Translations under genes and position numbers: made by a program
Source of the DNA: a virus
Length of the DNA stretch: 64,000 bases
Virus record (IMG/VR): IMGVR_UViG_3300022745_000017
Location: 1-64,000 of that record
Strand: one strand, 5' to 3'
Shown here: piece by piece, positions 20,084-27,894 of the stretch
Position numbering within the stretch: position 1 is the stretch's first letter
Layout: each line of letters begins with the position of its first letter
Notes under the pieces: model-generated
Told to the model about the DNA's origin: nothing
The model's database searches: none
Seen by the model: only the letters and a program-made list of their open reading frames with translations

Positions 20084-20120
20084 ACTATGCCGTTTTTATT
20101 TGATCCTATTTTTCTTCAAT

Positions 20121-20132
20121 CACATATATCAG
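20121..20132 (+). promoter_or_regulatory. Candidate phage promoter motif (CACATATATCAG)
   Basis: CACATATATCAG is one of the clearest copies of the recurrent motif. It lies after the protease terminator and 66-77 nt before the next start codon, so it probably drives the Ala-rich membrane protein gene alone. Confidence 0.45.
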
Positions 20133-20197
20133 TAGTGAGTTGGTAATGATGTTAAAGCCATTCTCGTATCTTAACCTACATCATGAAAGGAATTGAG

Positions 20198-21061
20198 GTG
20201 ACTCAATTATCATGGAATGGTGTTGCGGAGTTTACCGCAACAGCTGGGGAAGTCTTCCCCAGTCTTGAAGCCATTGGCACCAAGCTCGGTGCTATCAGCA
20301 TCCTCGCCGACCTGGTGCACCCAGAGGGCGAGGAGTCAATCTGGCAAGTCCAGATTGACGCACCCCAGGCTTCGTGGCATCCAGTGCGCAAGAGCTTGCC
20401 CAAAGCTCTGCGCGCCGCCGGATGGGCAAGCCTAACCACAGTACAGGGCGGTCCCGGCCGCACTGTACTGATCCTCACTTGCCTAGCCGGCAATGAGGAT
20501 CAGGGAGAGTCGCAAGACGCTCCTGTTGAAGTTTCCACCACCCCCACTGTTACCCAGGAGTCTACAATGTCCGCTGTTCCCACTTCCACCATCCCCGGCG
20601 TGAGCGCCGCCCCCACCACCGCCGCAGTGACCATCGAACAGCTGCTGGCGGCAGTCGCCGCTACCAACGCCAGCGTCGACACGCTGAGCAAAGCGGCTGC
20701 CTCCGCCCAAGCGGCGCAACTGGCACTGGGCCAGCGCGTCGACGCGCTGGCACCCGCCCTGCCCAAGGCCAGCGAGGCAGCCGCTGCTGCCGAGGCGGCT
20801 AACAAAGCAGCAGCAGCAGCGGCTGCTGCTGCTGCTGACGCAGCCGCCAAGGCCCTCAAGGCTGAGGCTGATCTGCAAGTGTTGACCGCCAAGGTCAACG
20901 CCCTGCCCGCCCCGAGTGCGGCCGGTGCCACCAAGTCCTCTACGGCTTCTGAAGACTGGACCACGGGCGAAATCGCAGTAGCGGTTGGCTGCACCTTGCT
21001 GCTCATTGGTGGTGTGTGGATGCTTGTGGACAAGTTCACAGGCAAAGCCACTCCGGTCTAA
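20198..21061 (+). CDS. Ala-rich coiled-coil protein with C-terminal membrane anchor
   Basis: GTG at 20198 is preferred as start because AAAGGA lies 6 nt upstream; ATG at 20183 has no ribosome site. The 287-aa product has three parts. An N-terminal compact domain covers residues 1-100. A Ser/Thr/Pro linker follows, and then a long Ala-rich helix (about residues 150-235) that must be a coiled coil or extended rod. Near the C-terminus (IAVAVGCTLLLIGGVWMLV) there is one clear transmembrane helix with a short basic tail. An internal in-frame ATG at 20567 has a perfect AGGAG 6 nt upstream and would give a separate 164-aa product holding only rod and anchor. The third codon position turns strongly G/C after that point. 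I do not recognise the family; a role at the host envelope is inferred from the anchor only. Confidence 0.65.
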   Translation: MTQLSWNGVAEFTATAGEVFPSLEAIGTKLGAISILADLVHPEGEESIWQVQIDAPQASWHPVRKSLPKALRAAGWASLTTVQGGPGRTVLILTCLAGNEDQGESQDAPVEVSTTPTVTQESTMSAVPTSTIPGVSAAPTTAAVTIEQLLAAVAATNASVDTLSKAAASAQAAQLALGQRVDALAPALPKASEAAAAAEAANKAAAAAAAAAADAAAKALKAEADLQVLTAKVNALPAPSAAGATKSSTASEDWTTGEIAVAVGCTLLLIGGVWMLVDKFTGKATPV

Positions 21062-21064
21062 CTG

Positions 21065-21114
21065 GTGAGGTGCCCTAGGGCACCTCACCTAGAAAACCCC
21101 TCACTGGGTTTTCT
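21065..21114 (+). terminator. Double hairpin terminator
   Basis: A perfect 24-nt palindrome (21065-21088, centre CCCTAGGG) is followed directly by a second hairpin (AGAAAACCC / GGGTTTTCT, 6-nt loop). The second hairpin ends in a run of T, the classic intrinsic form. Confidence 0.8.
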
Positions 21115-21137
21115 TTTTTTATCCAAACATTGTTTAC

Positions 21138-21148
21138 CCATATATCAC
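21138..21148 (+). promoter_or_regulatory. Candidate phage promoter motif (CCATATATCAC)
   Basis: CCATATATCAC lies between the double terminator and the 102-aa gene, 90 nt upstream of its start. It shares the CATATATCA core with the other candidate promoters. Confidence 0.4.
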
Positions 21149-21227
21149 TGCTTGGTGAATGGTTATAAAAGTAACGTCATACAAGTATTTAGTGCAGCGG
21201 TGCACATCCATTTTTAAGGAAACAAGC

Positions 21228-21536
21228 ATGACTCATTTTGTTACTCACAACAACATCGATTACGATCCGAGCGTTTTGACTGCGCAAGCAGCATTGGCTC
21301 ATACTGAAGAAGTAGACCGTAGCCTCATTGTCATGAGTCCGGGAGCAATCGCGGCTGCTGAACGTATGGGCAACTTTCCCCCCATTGCTTTCAAATCAGA
21401 AGGCAAGTACGTGATTTTGCTGGTATGTCGGGCAGACCTAGATGTCATGTGCCGGCTCAAAGAAAAGAACACGCTGCGAGTGCTCAGCAAGCCAGCGCTC
21501 AAACGCGCTAAGCTTTTCAGTGGTACAGAACCCTAA
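21228..21536 (+). CDS. Small unknown protein (102 aa)
   Basis: ATG 21228 is chosen because TAAGGA lies 9 nt upstream; the frame is open earlier but without a ribosome site. The protein reads MTHFVTHNNIDYDPSVL and contains a beta-strand pattern (GKYVILLVCRADLDVM), ending in a basic segment (KPALKRAKLF). No family is recognised. It is a single-gene unit with its own candidate promoter, lying among other small genes between head and tail modules. Confidence 0.6.
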   Translation: MTHFVTHNNIDYDPSVLTAQAALAHTEEVDRSLIVMSPGAIAAAERMGNFPPIAFKSEGKYVILLVCRADLDVMCRLKEKNTLRVLSKPALKRAKLFSGTEP

Positions 21537-21574
21537 GGCGCTTGACTATGCCTTTACAAATAGTCGCAACTCCC

Positions 21575-21591
21575 AGGAGATAGACATGTAA
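21575..21591 (+). other. Start-stop minigene (AGGAG then ATG TAA)
   Basis: AGGAG at 21575-21579 is followed 6 nt later by ATG TAA (21586-21591), an ideal initiation site with no coding sequence behind it. It lies in the 122-nt gap between the 102-aa and 163-aa genes. A CACATACCACC motif follows one base later (21592-21602). It may be a ribosome-stalling or leader element, or chance. Confidence 0.3.
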
Positions 21592-21658
21592 CACATACCA
21601 CCTTGTTAATCCCTGAGAACCTATACAACCTCCTTACCTTCATCACCAAGGAAGCATC

Positions 21659-22150
21659 ATGGCAAAGAATCACTTTGACGAGCTGGCAGCTCAAATCGCC
21701 AAGCATTTCAGCACCGAAGGCGCGAACATCACCTTCAATGGCCAAGCCGCATGGCAAGAAGCCGTTGAGAGCTCGGGCCTCACCATGGACACCGTGGCCA
21801 AGGTGCGTGAGCTGGATGTGACCTACCACGCCGGCTTCGTGAGCGCAATGGGTGCACACTGCAACCAAGCGTCCAAAGAAAACCCTGACATCTCGAATGT
21901 GTTCCTCGAATCCCCGATGGGTGCGCACGACAAGGACGTGACCAAGGGCCACGCCCGCTGGCAGCGTTCAGTGGAGATGCCCAAGATTGGTTCTTCCAGT
22001 GGCGAAACCACCACGCGCTACGGGGCCATGGACACCGGGATGACCTACCCCGAGAGCGACCGCTTGATGCTGAGCAAGGCGCGCAAGGCGGTGAGCTCTA
22101 CCGCAGCAGCTCTGTTCCAAGACGCGGCTGTGGCCGCTGCCATGAGCTGA
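21659..22150 (+). CDS. Unknown protein (163 aa), G/C-rich codon use
   Basis: The protein starts MAKNHFDELAAQIAKHF, with CAAGGAAG upstream of the ATG. It is helical at both ends, with an Ala-rich C-terminus, and has a central stretch rich in Gly, His and Asp (SPMGAHDKDVTKGHARW). The codon use is strongly biased to C or G in the third position, as in the sheath, tube and chimallin candidate. That suggests high expression, perhaps as an abundant virion or cytoplasmic protein. No family is recognised. Confidence 0.65.
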   Translation: MAKNHFDELAAQIAKHFSTEGANITFNGQAAWQEAVESSGLTMDTVAKVRELDVTYHAGFVSAMGAHCNQASKENPDISNVFLESPMGAHDKDVTKGHARWQRSVEMPKIGSSSGETTTRYGAMDTGMTYPESDRLMLSKARKAVSSTAAALFQDAAVAAAMS

Positions 22151-22168
22151 TCGCCTGAATCGCTGGTG

Positions 22169-22202
22169 TTACGTGAGTACGGATGGTTCTGTACTCACGT
22201 AA
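22169..22202 (+). terminator. Hairpin terminator
   Basis: Perfect 12-bp arms (TTACGTGAGTAC / GTACTCACGTAA) with a 10-nt loop are followed immediately by TCTTTTTTCTTTT. The site ends the 163-aa gene. Confidence 0.8.
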
Positions 22203-22292
22203 TCTTTTTTCTTTTATTCTTTTGGATTCTAAAAAATCGAAGACACTTATTACCAAAGTGTAAGTTGGTTGGTAAAATATTAAGGAACCTCT

Positions 22293-22682
22293 ATGGAAAA
22301 CACAACACCTTTCTTCACCACTACCATGCAGGGCTTTCTAAACAGCCTTCTCAACGCTGTACTGGATAAAACCACAACGACGATTGAGCTGCTTCAAACG
22401 TCTCGTGATGAGCAGACGCTTCAGATCATCTGGACGCCTGTCGAGGCCACGTATGGTCAGCAAATCGAATACGCCACCCGCCTGTCATGCAGTCACACCA
22501 ACACCCTACTGAGGGCTGTACTCAAAGAAAGCCCTCACAGTCTGCGTGTACCTCTGGCACTGGCTGTCTTGATGCCCTTGCCCAAGTTTTCTCTGTTTAG
22601 TCCTGTTCGCATCCCGGCAGACCAAGACATTGAACAAATTTTGCGCAGTAAGTTGCGCCGCCTGACAACTAGCAAAAGCTAA
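22293..22682 (+). CDS. Small unknown protein (129 aa)
   Basis: The protein begins MENTTPFFTTTMQGFLNSLL with TAAGGAACC upstream of the ATG. It looks like a mixed alpha/beta domain with a basic C-terminus (LRSKLRRLTTSKS). No motif is recognised. It faces the tail tube gene convergently across a perfect hairpin. Confidence 0.6.
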   Translation: MENTTPFFTTTMQGFLNSLLNAVLDKTTTTIELLQTSRDEQTLQIIWTPVEATYGQQIEYATRLSCSHTNTLLRAVLKESPHSLRVPLALAVLMPLPKFSLFSPVRIPADQDIEQILRSKLRRLTTSKS

Positions 22683-22702
22683 TGGCCTTTAAACAGGCAT
22701 AA

Positions 22703-22742
22703 TGCCTCCTAGGAGCGTCCAAACGGACGCTCCTAGGAGGCA
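22703..22742. terminator. Bidirectional terminator between convergent genes
   Basis: Perfect 18-bp arms (TGCCTCCTAGGAGCGTCC and its complement) with a 4-nt loop sit between the plus-strand 129-aa gene and the minus-strand tail tube gene. The site can serve both. Confidence 0.8.
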
Positions 22743-22786
22743 GTGCCACCAGACTTTATTTTTGGCTCTAGGAGGCTTTAAACCAA

Positions 22787-23653
22787 TCAGCCACGCGCCA
22801 CTGAGTTGTTGCGCAGGTAGTCTAGGTTGGTGACCAAGCCTGTGCCTTGTTTGGCGATGTCTTGGCTGACTTCGCTCACAAAGGCCTTGGCATTCGAGTA
22901 GATCACACCGCCGATTTGCTGTGCCGAGAGCAACTGTTGTGTCATGGCGTTGATGCCAAAGCCAACTGCTGCAACACCAGTCATACCGATGGTGAGTTCG
23001 GTCTTGGCTTCCATGCCCTGCGTCAAGTCACGCTTGCCGGTCACTTCACCCGTGGTCTTGGGAGCCATGTTGGTCACCAGCCAAGCCTTCATGATGTACT
23101 TGTACAAGGGGTCAGTCTCGTAAAAGAGCATCGTGGCAGTGTACCAGTCGGGCAACCAATCTTCAGCGGTGTTGTTCAGGCCGATGATGGCGGGGTACTT
23201 GGTATTGGCGTCAGCGATCAGGTAAGTGATCCAGTCGTCAAAGAACGTGCCAACCGGGCGGCCAGGGCGTTCAGGGAAGACGAAGTTGGGCTCAGTGCGC
23301 GTGCGCGTCACGTTGGTGTAGTCTTGGAAGAGCTCGCCAGCGCCGCCTACGGCCTGCTCGGCGCTCCAGTCGACTTCCAGCCCAGAGTTGAAACCGTCGT
23401 AACTTTTGGCTACGGTTTCAAACAGTGCCTTACCCGCAGAGTAGTAAGGATCAGGGTCGGGGAACAGACCAAAGCCGCGTGGCATGTCGATGACGATGCA
23501 GTTGAGGTGGCGGGCCACGTAGGTGCCAGAAGACAAAATCTCCTGCATCACCGGCGAGAAGCCGTTTTGACCCCCTCGGGCCAAGTTCACCATCGGGTTG
23601 CGACCAGCGGCATATGCGCCGGTGGCCATCATGTCGGACAGACGTTGTACCAT
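22787..23653 (-). CDS. Tail tube protein
   Basis: This 288-aa protein lies immediately downstream of the tail sheath gene on the same strand, the invariant sheath-then-tube order of contractile-tailed phages (phiKZ gp29-gp30). Its size fits a jumbo-phage tube protein. It has a Gly/Asn-rich N-terminus (MVQRLSDMMATGAYAAGRNP) and a beta-rich middle, and no enzymatic motif. It should polymerise as hexameric rings inside the sheath. The codon use is strongly G/C-biased, as expected of an abundant virion protein. GAGG precedes the ATG. Confidence 0.8.
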   Translation of the reverse strand: MVQRLSDMMATGAYAAGRNPMVNLARGGQNGFSPVMQEILSSGTYVARHLNCIVIDMPRGFGLFPDPDPYYSAGKALFETVAKSYDGFNSGLEVDWSAEQAVGGAGELFQDYTNVTRTRTEPNFVFPERPGRPVGTFFDDWITYLIADANTKYPAIIGLNNTAEDWLPDWYTATMLFYETDPLYKYIMKAWLVTNMAPKTTGEVTGKRDLTQGMEAKTELTIGMTGVAAVGFGINAMTQQLLSAQQIGGVIYSNAKAFVSEVSQDIAKQGTGLVTNLDYLRNNSVARG

Positions 23654-23737
23654 GTCGGATACCTCGTAAAAGTTCGTTTGAAGAATTCAAAATGTGGGAT
23701 GGGGTCACTGTTAAATCACCCCATCCCTGGAGCTCGA

Positions 23738-25921
23738 TCAGGCCACGTAGTCCGACATACGGAACAGCGACAAGTCGACGGTAGCGGCCGTCTTCATGTT
23801 GTTGGCGTACACCTCGGTCAGCATGCTCCAGCTGTAGCCGCGCAGCTCATCTCCGTCAGAGATGTAGCAGTTGGGCTTGATCTGGAACAAACCAGCAAAG
23901 CGACCAAAGGTCTTGGCAGCAATGCGGCGGTTGGCTTCTTCCACCAGTTGGCCACCTGTGTAGCGAACAGCACCGGTGAGCTCGGCGTGCGTGCGCTCCA
24001 TCACCTTCTGGACTTCAGCACAAGCCATCACCACGAAGGCACTGGTCAGCGGAGAAGTTTCTTCGGCGTAGATGGTGCGAAAGCCCGGCATGTAGCACTT
24101 GGTGCGATCGGAGTCAAGCGGGAAGTTCATCCCTGCGGTCAACCAATCTTCCGTGCGAACATCCGTCGGTGTCCACGAGTTGCTGATCTTGCGGAAGCGC
24201 TTGAAGGTGTTGTTGGGCTGGATGTCGAACAGGTACTTGGAATTCCACTTACCGTTGGAAGCACCCATCATCTTCGCACACCACTCGACGACTTCGATCA
24301 CCAGGGGCAAGCGATGCGGGTACTCGCTGGAGATCAGCTCACCGCTGCGAGCCACCAAAATGCCACGCACGGCTTGAGTGCCGTAGTAGTCACTCTCGGG
24401 CAGCACTTGCAGCATGGTGCGCAAGCTAACTGCACGGGCTTTTTCGGTGTCCAGATCTGGGTCGGGGTCACCGACGATGATCGGAGTGCCGATGAAGTAC
24501 GTGTCCTTGCGCAGTGCAATGATGTTGGTCATCGCATTTTTGGTTTCCACCCCGAAGCCGGTGTCGATCAGGCAGGATTGATCGAAACGCGCACGGTTCA
24601 TGTACACATTCGTCGGATCAGCGTACTTCAGTGCTTCTTGCTTGACCAGGTAGTCAAAGACTTCCAGGTTCATGGTGCCGTCGTCACCACCAGAGAGCAT
24701 CATGTTGGTTTCGCTCGAAGGCATCACCGACCCACGGAAATCCGTTTCCAGAGCCACCGTGAAGTACGGCACCCCCTTGAACGACTTGGCAGTGAGCAAG
24801 TTGATCAGTGAGGCGTGGGTGTCGTCAGTGGCTGAGAAGTCTGTGTGGCGATAGCTGTTGTTGGTGTTGTATTGTGGGATTTCCGCAGCATCACCACCTT
24901 GGCCAAAAGCACGCTCAGTGTTGAACAAGATCCGTGTGACGGTCTGCACATTGTCGTGGTAGACAAAGACATCACCAATGTCACCGTAGATGATCGGGTC
25001 AGACTTGGTGCTATAGGCATCTGAGAAGATCTCGTCAGCACTGATTTTCACACCTGTGTCGCTATTGCGCTGATTCGGTTCCAAAGAGACCGTCAGACTG
25101 GTGCGCATGTCGCCAGTGGTCACCAACACCGGAGTGGTCGTCGGTTTGGCGCGGCGTACAAAGGCCATCTTGTAGAAAAATGCCTTGGAGTCGCGCAGCG
25201 TAGCCGATGTCGGGGCATCGACATCCGTGCTTTGGCAGGGCCACAAACGCACGCCACACTTGTTGTAGTGAGAGCCTTCGCCACGACCGACGATTTCCAT
25301 GATCGGATAACGCGTCGTGTCCTTGCCCGCCGGCTTGTGCCACTCGTTAGCGGGGCCACCGGCAGCCATGGTGTAGCTATCCAAATGACCAACTGGGCCG
25401 CTTGCAGTGCCGTCTTCCAAGTCATTGGTCACGACCCAGCGGATGTTGCGACCCATGGTCTTGACGGGGACGTTGTTACTATCCACCAGTGCCGTCGGAG
25501 TGGTCGTGGTGTACGTGCCATTGGTCTTGCGAGCGTACTGCTGGATGGGTGTTTGCTCAGAGACTTCAATCCACAGCACCATGCGAGCCAGTGCAGCGTT
25601 TGTGTAGCCCTTGTTCGTCATAGAAGCAGGCAGTTCTTTGGCTACCACGCGCTGCCACATCTGTGCGCAACCGGTGGCGTTGATCAGCCGGGCTGCCACG
25701 CTTTGGTGTGTGGCGTAATCGCTGCCGTCGTCAAAGACTTCAGTGCCAAAGTTGCTGGTGACTGCCGAGCCCACCATCGGGAAAGGCTCACCCGTCGGGC
25801 CCTTGGCCGCGAAGGTGAAGATGTGCGGGAAAAACGTCGGCACCGGCGGGGTTTCAGGCGGCAGGGTGCGAGCACCCAAGTCCTGAATACCGCGCGGGAT
25901 CGTCATCGGGGTAGAGTTCAT
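23738..25921 (-). CDS. Contractile tail sheath protein
   Basis: This 727-aa protein has the features of a jumbo-phage sheath. It opens with a Pro-rich segment (RGIQDLGARTLPPETPPVP) and then FFPHIFTFAAKGPTGEP, a pattern typical of the sheath N-terminal domain. The long middle domains are followed by a C-terminal region (INxxxR-like LVEEANRRIAAKTFGRFAG) that in sheaths forms the inter-subunit mesh. It surrounds the tube and contracts on infection. The gene is cotranscribed with the tube gene (84-nt gap). It lies divergent to a structural gene across a 281-nt spacer that contains a hairpin. GAGGAAA precedes the ATG. Confidence 0.85.
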   Translation of the reverse strand: MNSTPMTIPRGIQDLGARTLPPETPPVPTFFPHIFTFAAKGPTGEPFPMVGSAVTSNFGTEVFDDGSDYATHQSVAARLINATGCAQMWQRVVAKELPASMTNKGYTNAALARMVLWIEVSEQTPIQQYARKTNGTYTTTTPTALVDSNNVPVKTMGRNIRWVVTNDLEDGTASGPVGHLDSYTMAAGGPANEWHKPAGKDTTRYPIMEIVGRGEGSHYNKCGVRLWPCQSTDVDAPTSATLRDSKAFFYKMAFVRRAKPTTTPVLVTTGDMRTSLTVSLEPNQRNSDTGVKISADEIFSDAYSTKSDPIIYGDIGDVFVYHDNVQTVTRILFNTERAFGQGGDAAEIPQYNTNNSYRHTDFSATDDTHASLINLLTAKSFKGVPYFTVALETDFRGSVMPSSETNMMLSGGDDGTMNLEVFDYLVKQEALKYADPTNVYMNRARFDQSCLIDTGFGVETKNAMTNIIALRKDTYFIGTPIIVGDPDPDLDTEKARAVSLRTMLQVLPESDYYGTQAVRGILVARSGELISSEYPHRLPLVIEVVEWCAKMMGASNGKWNSKYLFDIQPNNTFKRFRKISNSWTPTDVRTEDWLTAGMNFPLDSDRTKCYMPGFRTIYAEETSPLTSAFVVMACAEVQKVMERTHAELTGAVRYTGGQLVEEANRRIAAKTFGRFAGLFQIKPNCYISDGDELRGYSWSMLTEVYANNMKTAATVDLSLFRMSDYVA

Positions 25922-25980
25922 GGTACATTTCCTCTTGCAAGAAAGAAAAGAAAAACAAAGAAAAGCAGGTTATCGGTAAA

Positions 25981-26020
25981 GGCGGATTTGACTGTTTATT
26001 TTTAACTGTCAAAAAGCCGC
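25981..26020. repeat. Imperfect inverted repeat in sheath leader
   Basis: A stem with TTTGAC/GTCAAA and GTT/AAC segments, one mismatch, and outer GCGG/CCGC flanks lies in the divergent spacer 60 nt upstream of the sheath start. No gene ends here, so a leader structure or operator is more likely than a terminator. The rest of the 25922-26202 spacer shows no gene. A weak CACATCATAA motif at 26136 may belong to the next plus-strand gene. Confidence 0.4.
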
Positions 26021-26202
26021 ATAAATCGAGACAGCCTGCGGCTGACTACATCAGGCCAATAGCCGCTGATGACAGCCATGACATACCATTAGTAAGCGCT
26101 TAAATTAGCATGAGTGTTATATTTTTAGTTGATTTCACATCATAAATAAGGCATTTATTGTAGGACTCCTCGTTTTTACATTTACTTTATTCGGAGAAAG
26201 CA

Positions 26203-27171
26203 ATGCCTATCTTTAAAACCCCCTGGGATACGACCTCGCGCAGTGGCGCTGTGATGACCCCCACGATCAAAGCGCTTGACAGCATCTCCTTGAGCAGGGG
26301 GAGTGCGCAGTTCAAAACTATCAAGCCTGGAGAATATGAGGACGGCTTCGAGATCCTCATGGTCACTGGTGGCAATAGCATCATTGACGCCATCAAGTAC
26401 TTCAACCACCCTGTGATTTTGCCCACACCTGGGCCCAATGGCGTGGTGCCAGCTATTGATGTGCGCGGGTTTGGTAAGTGGGATGCTGTGCGTGGTGACT
26501 TCCATGTGCGCAACATGCCCGAGTACAAGATGATGGTCATGCGTGCTTGCATGAACTACTTCTGGCTGACACGTCGCCCCACCATCATGCGTGACATGAC
26601 GACGCTGCCCATCAAGCTATTTGCTTCGATGATCAGTGAGACGATCAAGCGCACGTACTCTCTGGACTTGGGTGAGCAGTTGCGACTGAGCATTCTGGCG
26701 GCTTACTTCTACTTGGGTTTGTTTACCGATGCCAAGGAGTTCAGTGAATCTGAGCAGCATAAGGTGACTGCACAGATTATCGCCGCGACCAATGCGCCTA
26801 ATCAGCTCATTGAAGAAGTGCTCGACGACTTGCCGATCATTGCGGACATCTTGACGTTTTGTGATGTCTGCAAAAAGCGCGTGGGTAGTGTTCGGCTGGA
26901 TGACTTCAACTACGGGATCTTGTTGTCGGCTATTGGTGGTGTTTGGTACGCTACGAACGGGCATGAGATCTTGACGATTGCTCTTGAGCACCCACCGACT
27001 TGGTTGATGATCGTATATGCCTGTATCAGTGAGGCGACCTTCCGTCGCAGCCCTCTAGCACAGATGGCTGAAAAGCAGGGCAAGTCAGGCAGTGGTCAAG
27101 CGTTTACGGCCAGCATCAACAGTTTGTTTGGTGGGGATCGTTGCCTCAAAGAGATCTTCGAACAAGAATAA
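26203..27171 (+). CDS. Virion structural protein near TerL (322 aa)
   Basis: The protein begins MPIFKTPWDTTSRSGAVMTP, with CGGAG before the ATG. It is largely alpha-helical after an N-terminal beta-rich segment. The CDVCKKR at about residue 225 contains a lone CxxC pair. The gene lies between the sheath/tube pair and the terminase, in the position of phiKZ gp26-gp28, which are structural as I recall. A neck, connector or tail-completion role is possible; nothing in the sequence decides between them. A hairpin terminator follows. Confidence 0.65.
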   Translation: MPIFKTPWDTTSRSGAVMTPTIKALDSISLSRGSAQFKTIKPGEYEDGFEILMVTGGNSIIDAIKYFNHPVILPTPGPNGVVPAIDVRGFGKWDAVRGDFHVRNMPEYKMMVMRACMNYFWLTRRPTIMRDMTTLPIKLFASMISETIKRTYSLDLGEQLRLSILAAYFYLGLFTDAKEFSESEQHKVTAQIIAATNAPNQLIEEVLDDLPIIADILTFCDVCKKRVGSVRLDDFNYGILLSAIGGVWYATNGHEILTIALEHPPTWLMIVYACISEATFRRSPLAQMAEKQGKSGSGQAFTASINSLFGGDRCLKEIFEQE

Positions 27172-27183
27172 GTGCTATGGCAG

Positions 27184-27215
27184 CTACAGGTAAGGGTTAG
27201 TCCCCTTACCTGTAG
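27184..27215 (+). terminator. Hairpin terminator
   Basis: 13-bp arms (CTACAGGTAAGGG / CCCTTACCTGTAG) enclose a 6-nt loop. The site starts 12 nt after the 322-aa gene. The T-rich tail is weak (ATGACCGG), so termination may be partial. Confidence 0.6.
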
Positions 27216-27242
27216 TATGACCGGAATGTAGTTTTCTTCAGT

Positions 27243-27253
27243 CACATATACTA
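27243..27253 (+). promoter_or_regulatory. Candidate phage promoter motif (CACATATACTA)
   Basis: CACATATACTA lies between a terminator and the 165-aa gene, 71 nt before its start. Its context (TTCAGTCACATATA) closely matches the copy at 20121 (TTCAATCACATATA). Confidence 0.45.
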
Positions 27254-27313
27254 AAAATGAATCGGCAGTGATGCAAACCGACTCTATTCATTAACTGCAT
27301 CTAGGAGAATATC

Positions 27314-27811
27314 ATGACTGAAATGTACAACCCATATGGATGGAGTGCCAGTGAGCTGGCTCGCCATCCGGTGCAAACATTCCAAGGCGTTGGCTACGCC
27401 CTGTTACCGGGCCTCACCATGGCTGGTGAGGGTTGGAAGGCGGTGGCTGGCTTCAAGGCTGGAAAACGCTTCGCCTTCGGGGAATACCCCGACCGAGCGA
27501 ATGGGGCGTACTGCGCAGCTTGCGAGTACCTTGGGCTGCATGAAAATACGGAAGCTACGGCTACTACTGCACCCACCGCAGTGGGCAAGAAGCCCGAGAA
27601 AGAGCCCCTCACGATGGAACTCCAGCGAGGGATCTGGTATCGTGATCTGCCCGGAGGTCAGATCGAGCTTACAGTGGTCGCCAAGAAGGCCATCGAGTTT
27701 GAAGGCAAGACCTATGAGTGGGGCGACTCGTGCGTCCTGATGTGTGACAGCAAAACCTACCAAGAAAAGATCAGCTTAGCTCGCCAGCTCGCCAAGCAGG
27801 CCGGCTACTGA
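27314..27811 (+). CDS. Unknown protein (165 aa)
   Basis: The protein begins MTEMYNPYGWSASELARHPV, with CTAGGAG before the ATG. It shows two small domains joined by a Thr/Ala/Pro linker (residues of about 78-95). The first has a Cys pair (YCAACEYLG); the second is beta-rich (YRDLPGGQIELTVVAKKAIEF). The codon use is G/C-biased. It is flanked by its own promoter-like motif and terminator, upstream of TerL. No family is recognised. Confidence 0.6.
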   Translation: MTEMYNPYGWSASELARHPVQTFQGVGYALLPGLTMAGEGWKAVAGFKAGKRFAFGEYPDRANGAYCAACEYLGLHENTEATATTAPTAVGKKPEKEPLTMELQRGIWYRDLPGGQIELTVVAKKAIEFEGKTYEWGDSCVLMCDSKTYQEKISLARQLAKQAGY

Positions 27812-27823
27812 TCCTATGTAGCG

Positions 27824-27855
27824 CTACTACAGTGGGCCTAAGCCCACTGTAGTAG
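27824..27855 (+). terminator. Hairpin terminator
   Basis: Perfect 14-bp arms (CTACTACAGTGGGC / GCCCACTGTAGTAG) with a 4-nt loop are followed by CTTTCTTTTTTTT. The site separates the 165-aa gene from TerL. Confidence 0.8.
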
Positions 27856-27894
27856 TCAGCTTTCTTTTTTTTGTTATTAACCGAGTAAAAACAA

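Noticed and set aside
20483-21088. Gly/Arg/Cys-rich and Ala-rich minus-strand frames opposite the Ala-rich gene
   Set aside because: Low-complexity reflections of GCN codon repeats; the sense strand has a ribosome site, transmembrane helix and terminator.
22847-24811. Long plus-strand open frame (654 codons) antisense to the tail tube and sheath genes
   Set aside because: It is a shadow of the strong G/C third-position bias of the minus-strand genes, crosses the boundary of two real genes, and has His/Val/Gln-rich composition unlike a folded protein.
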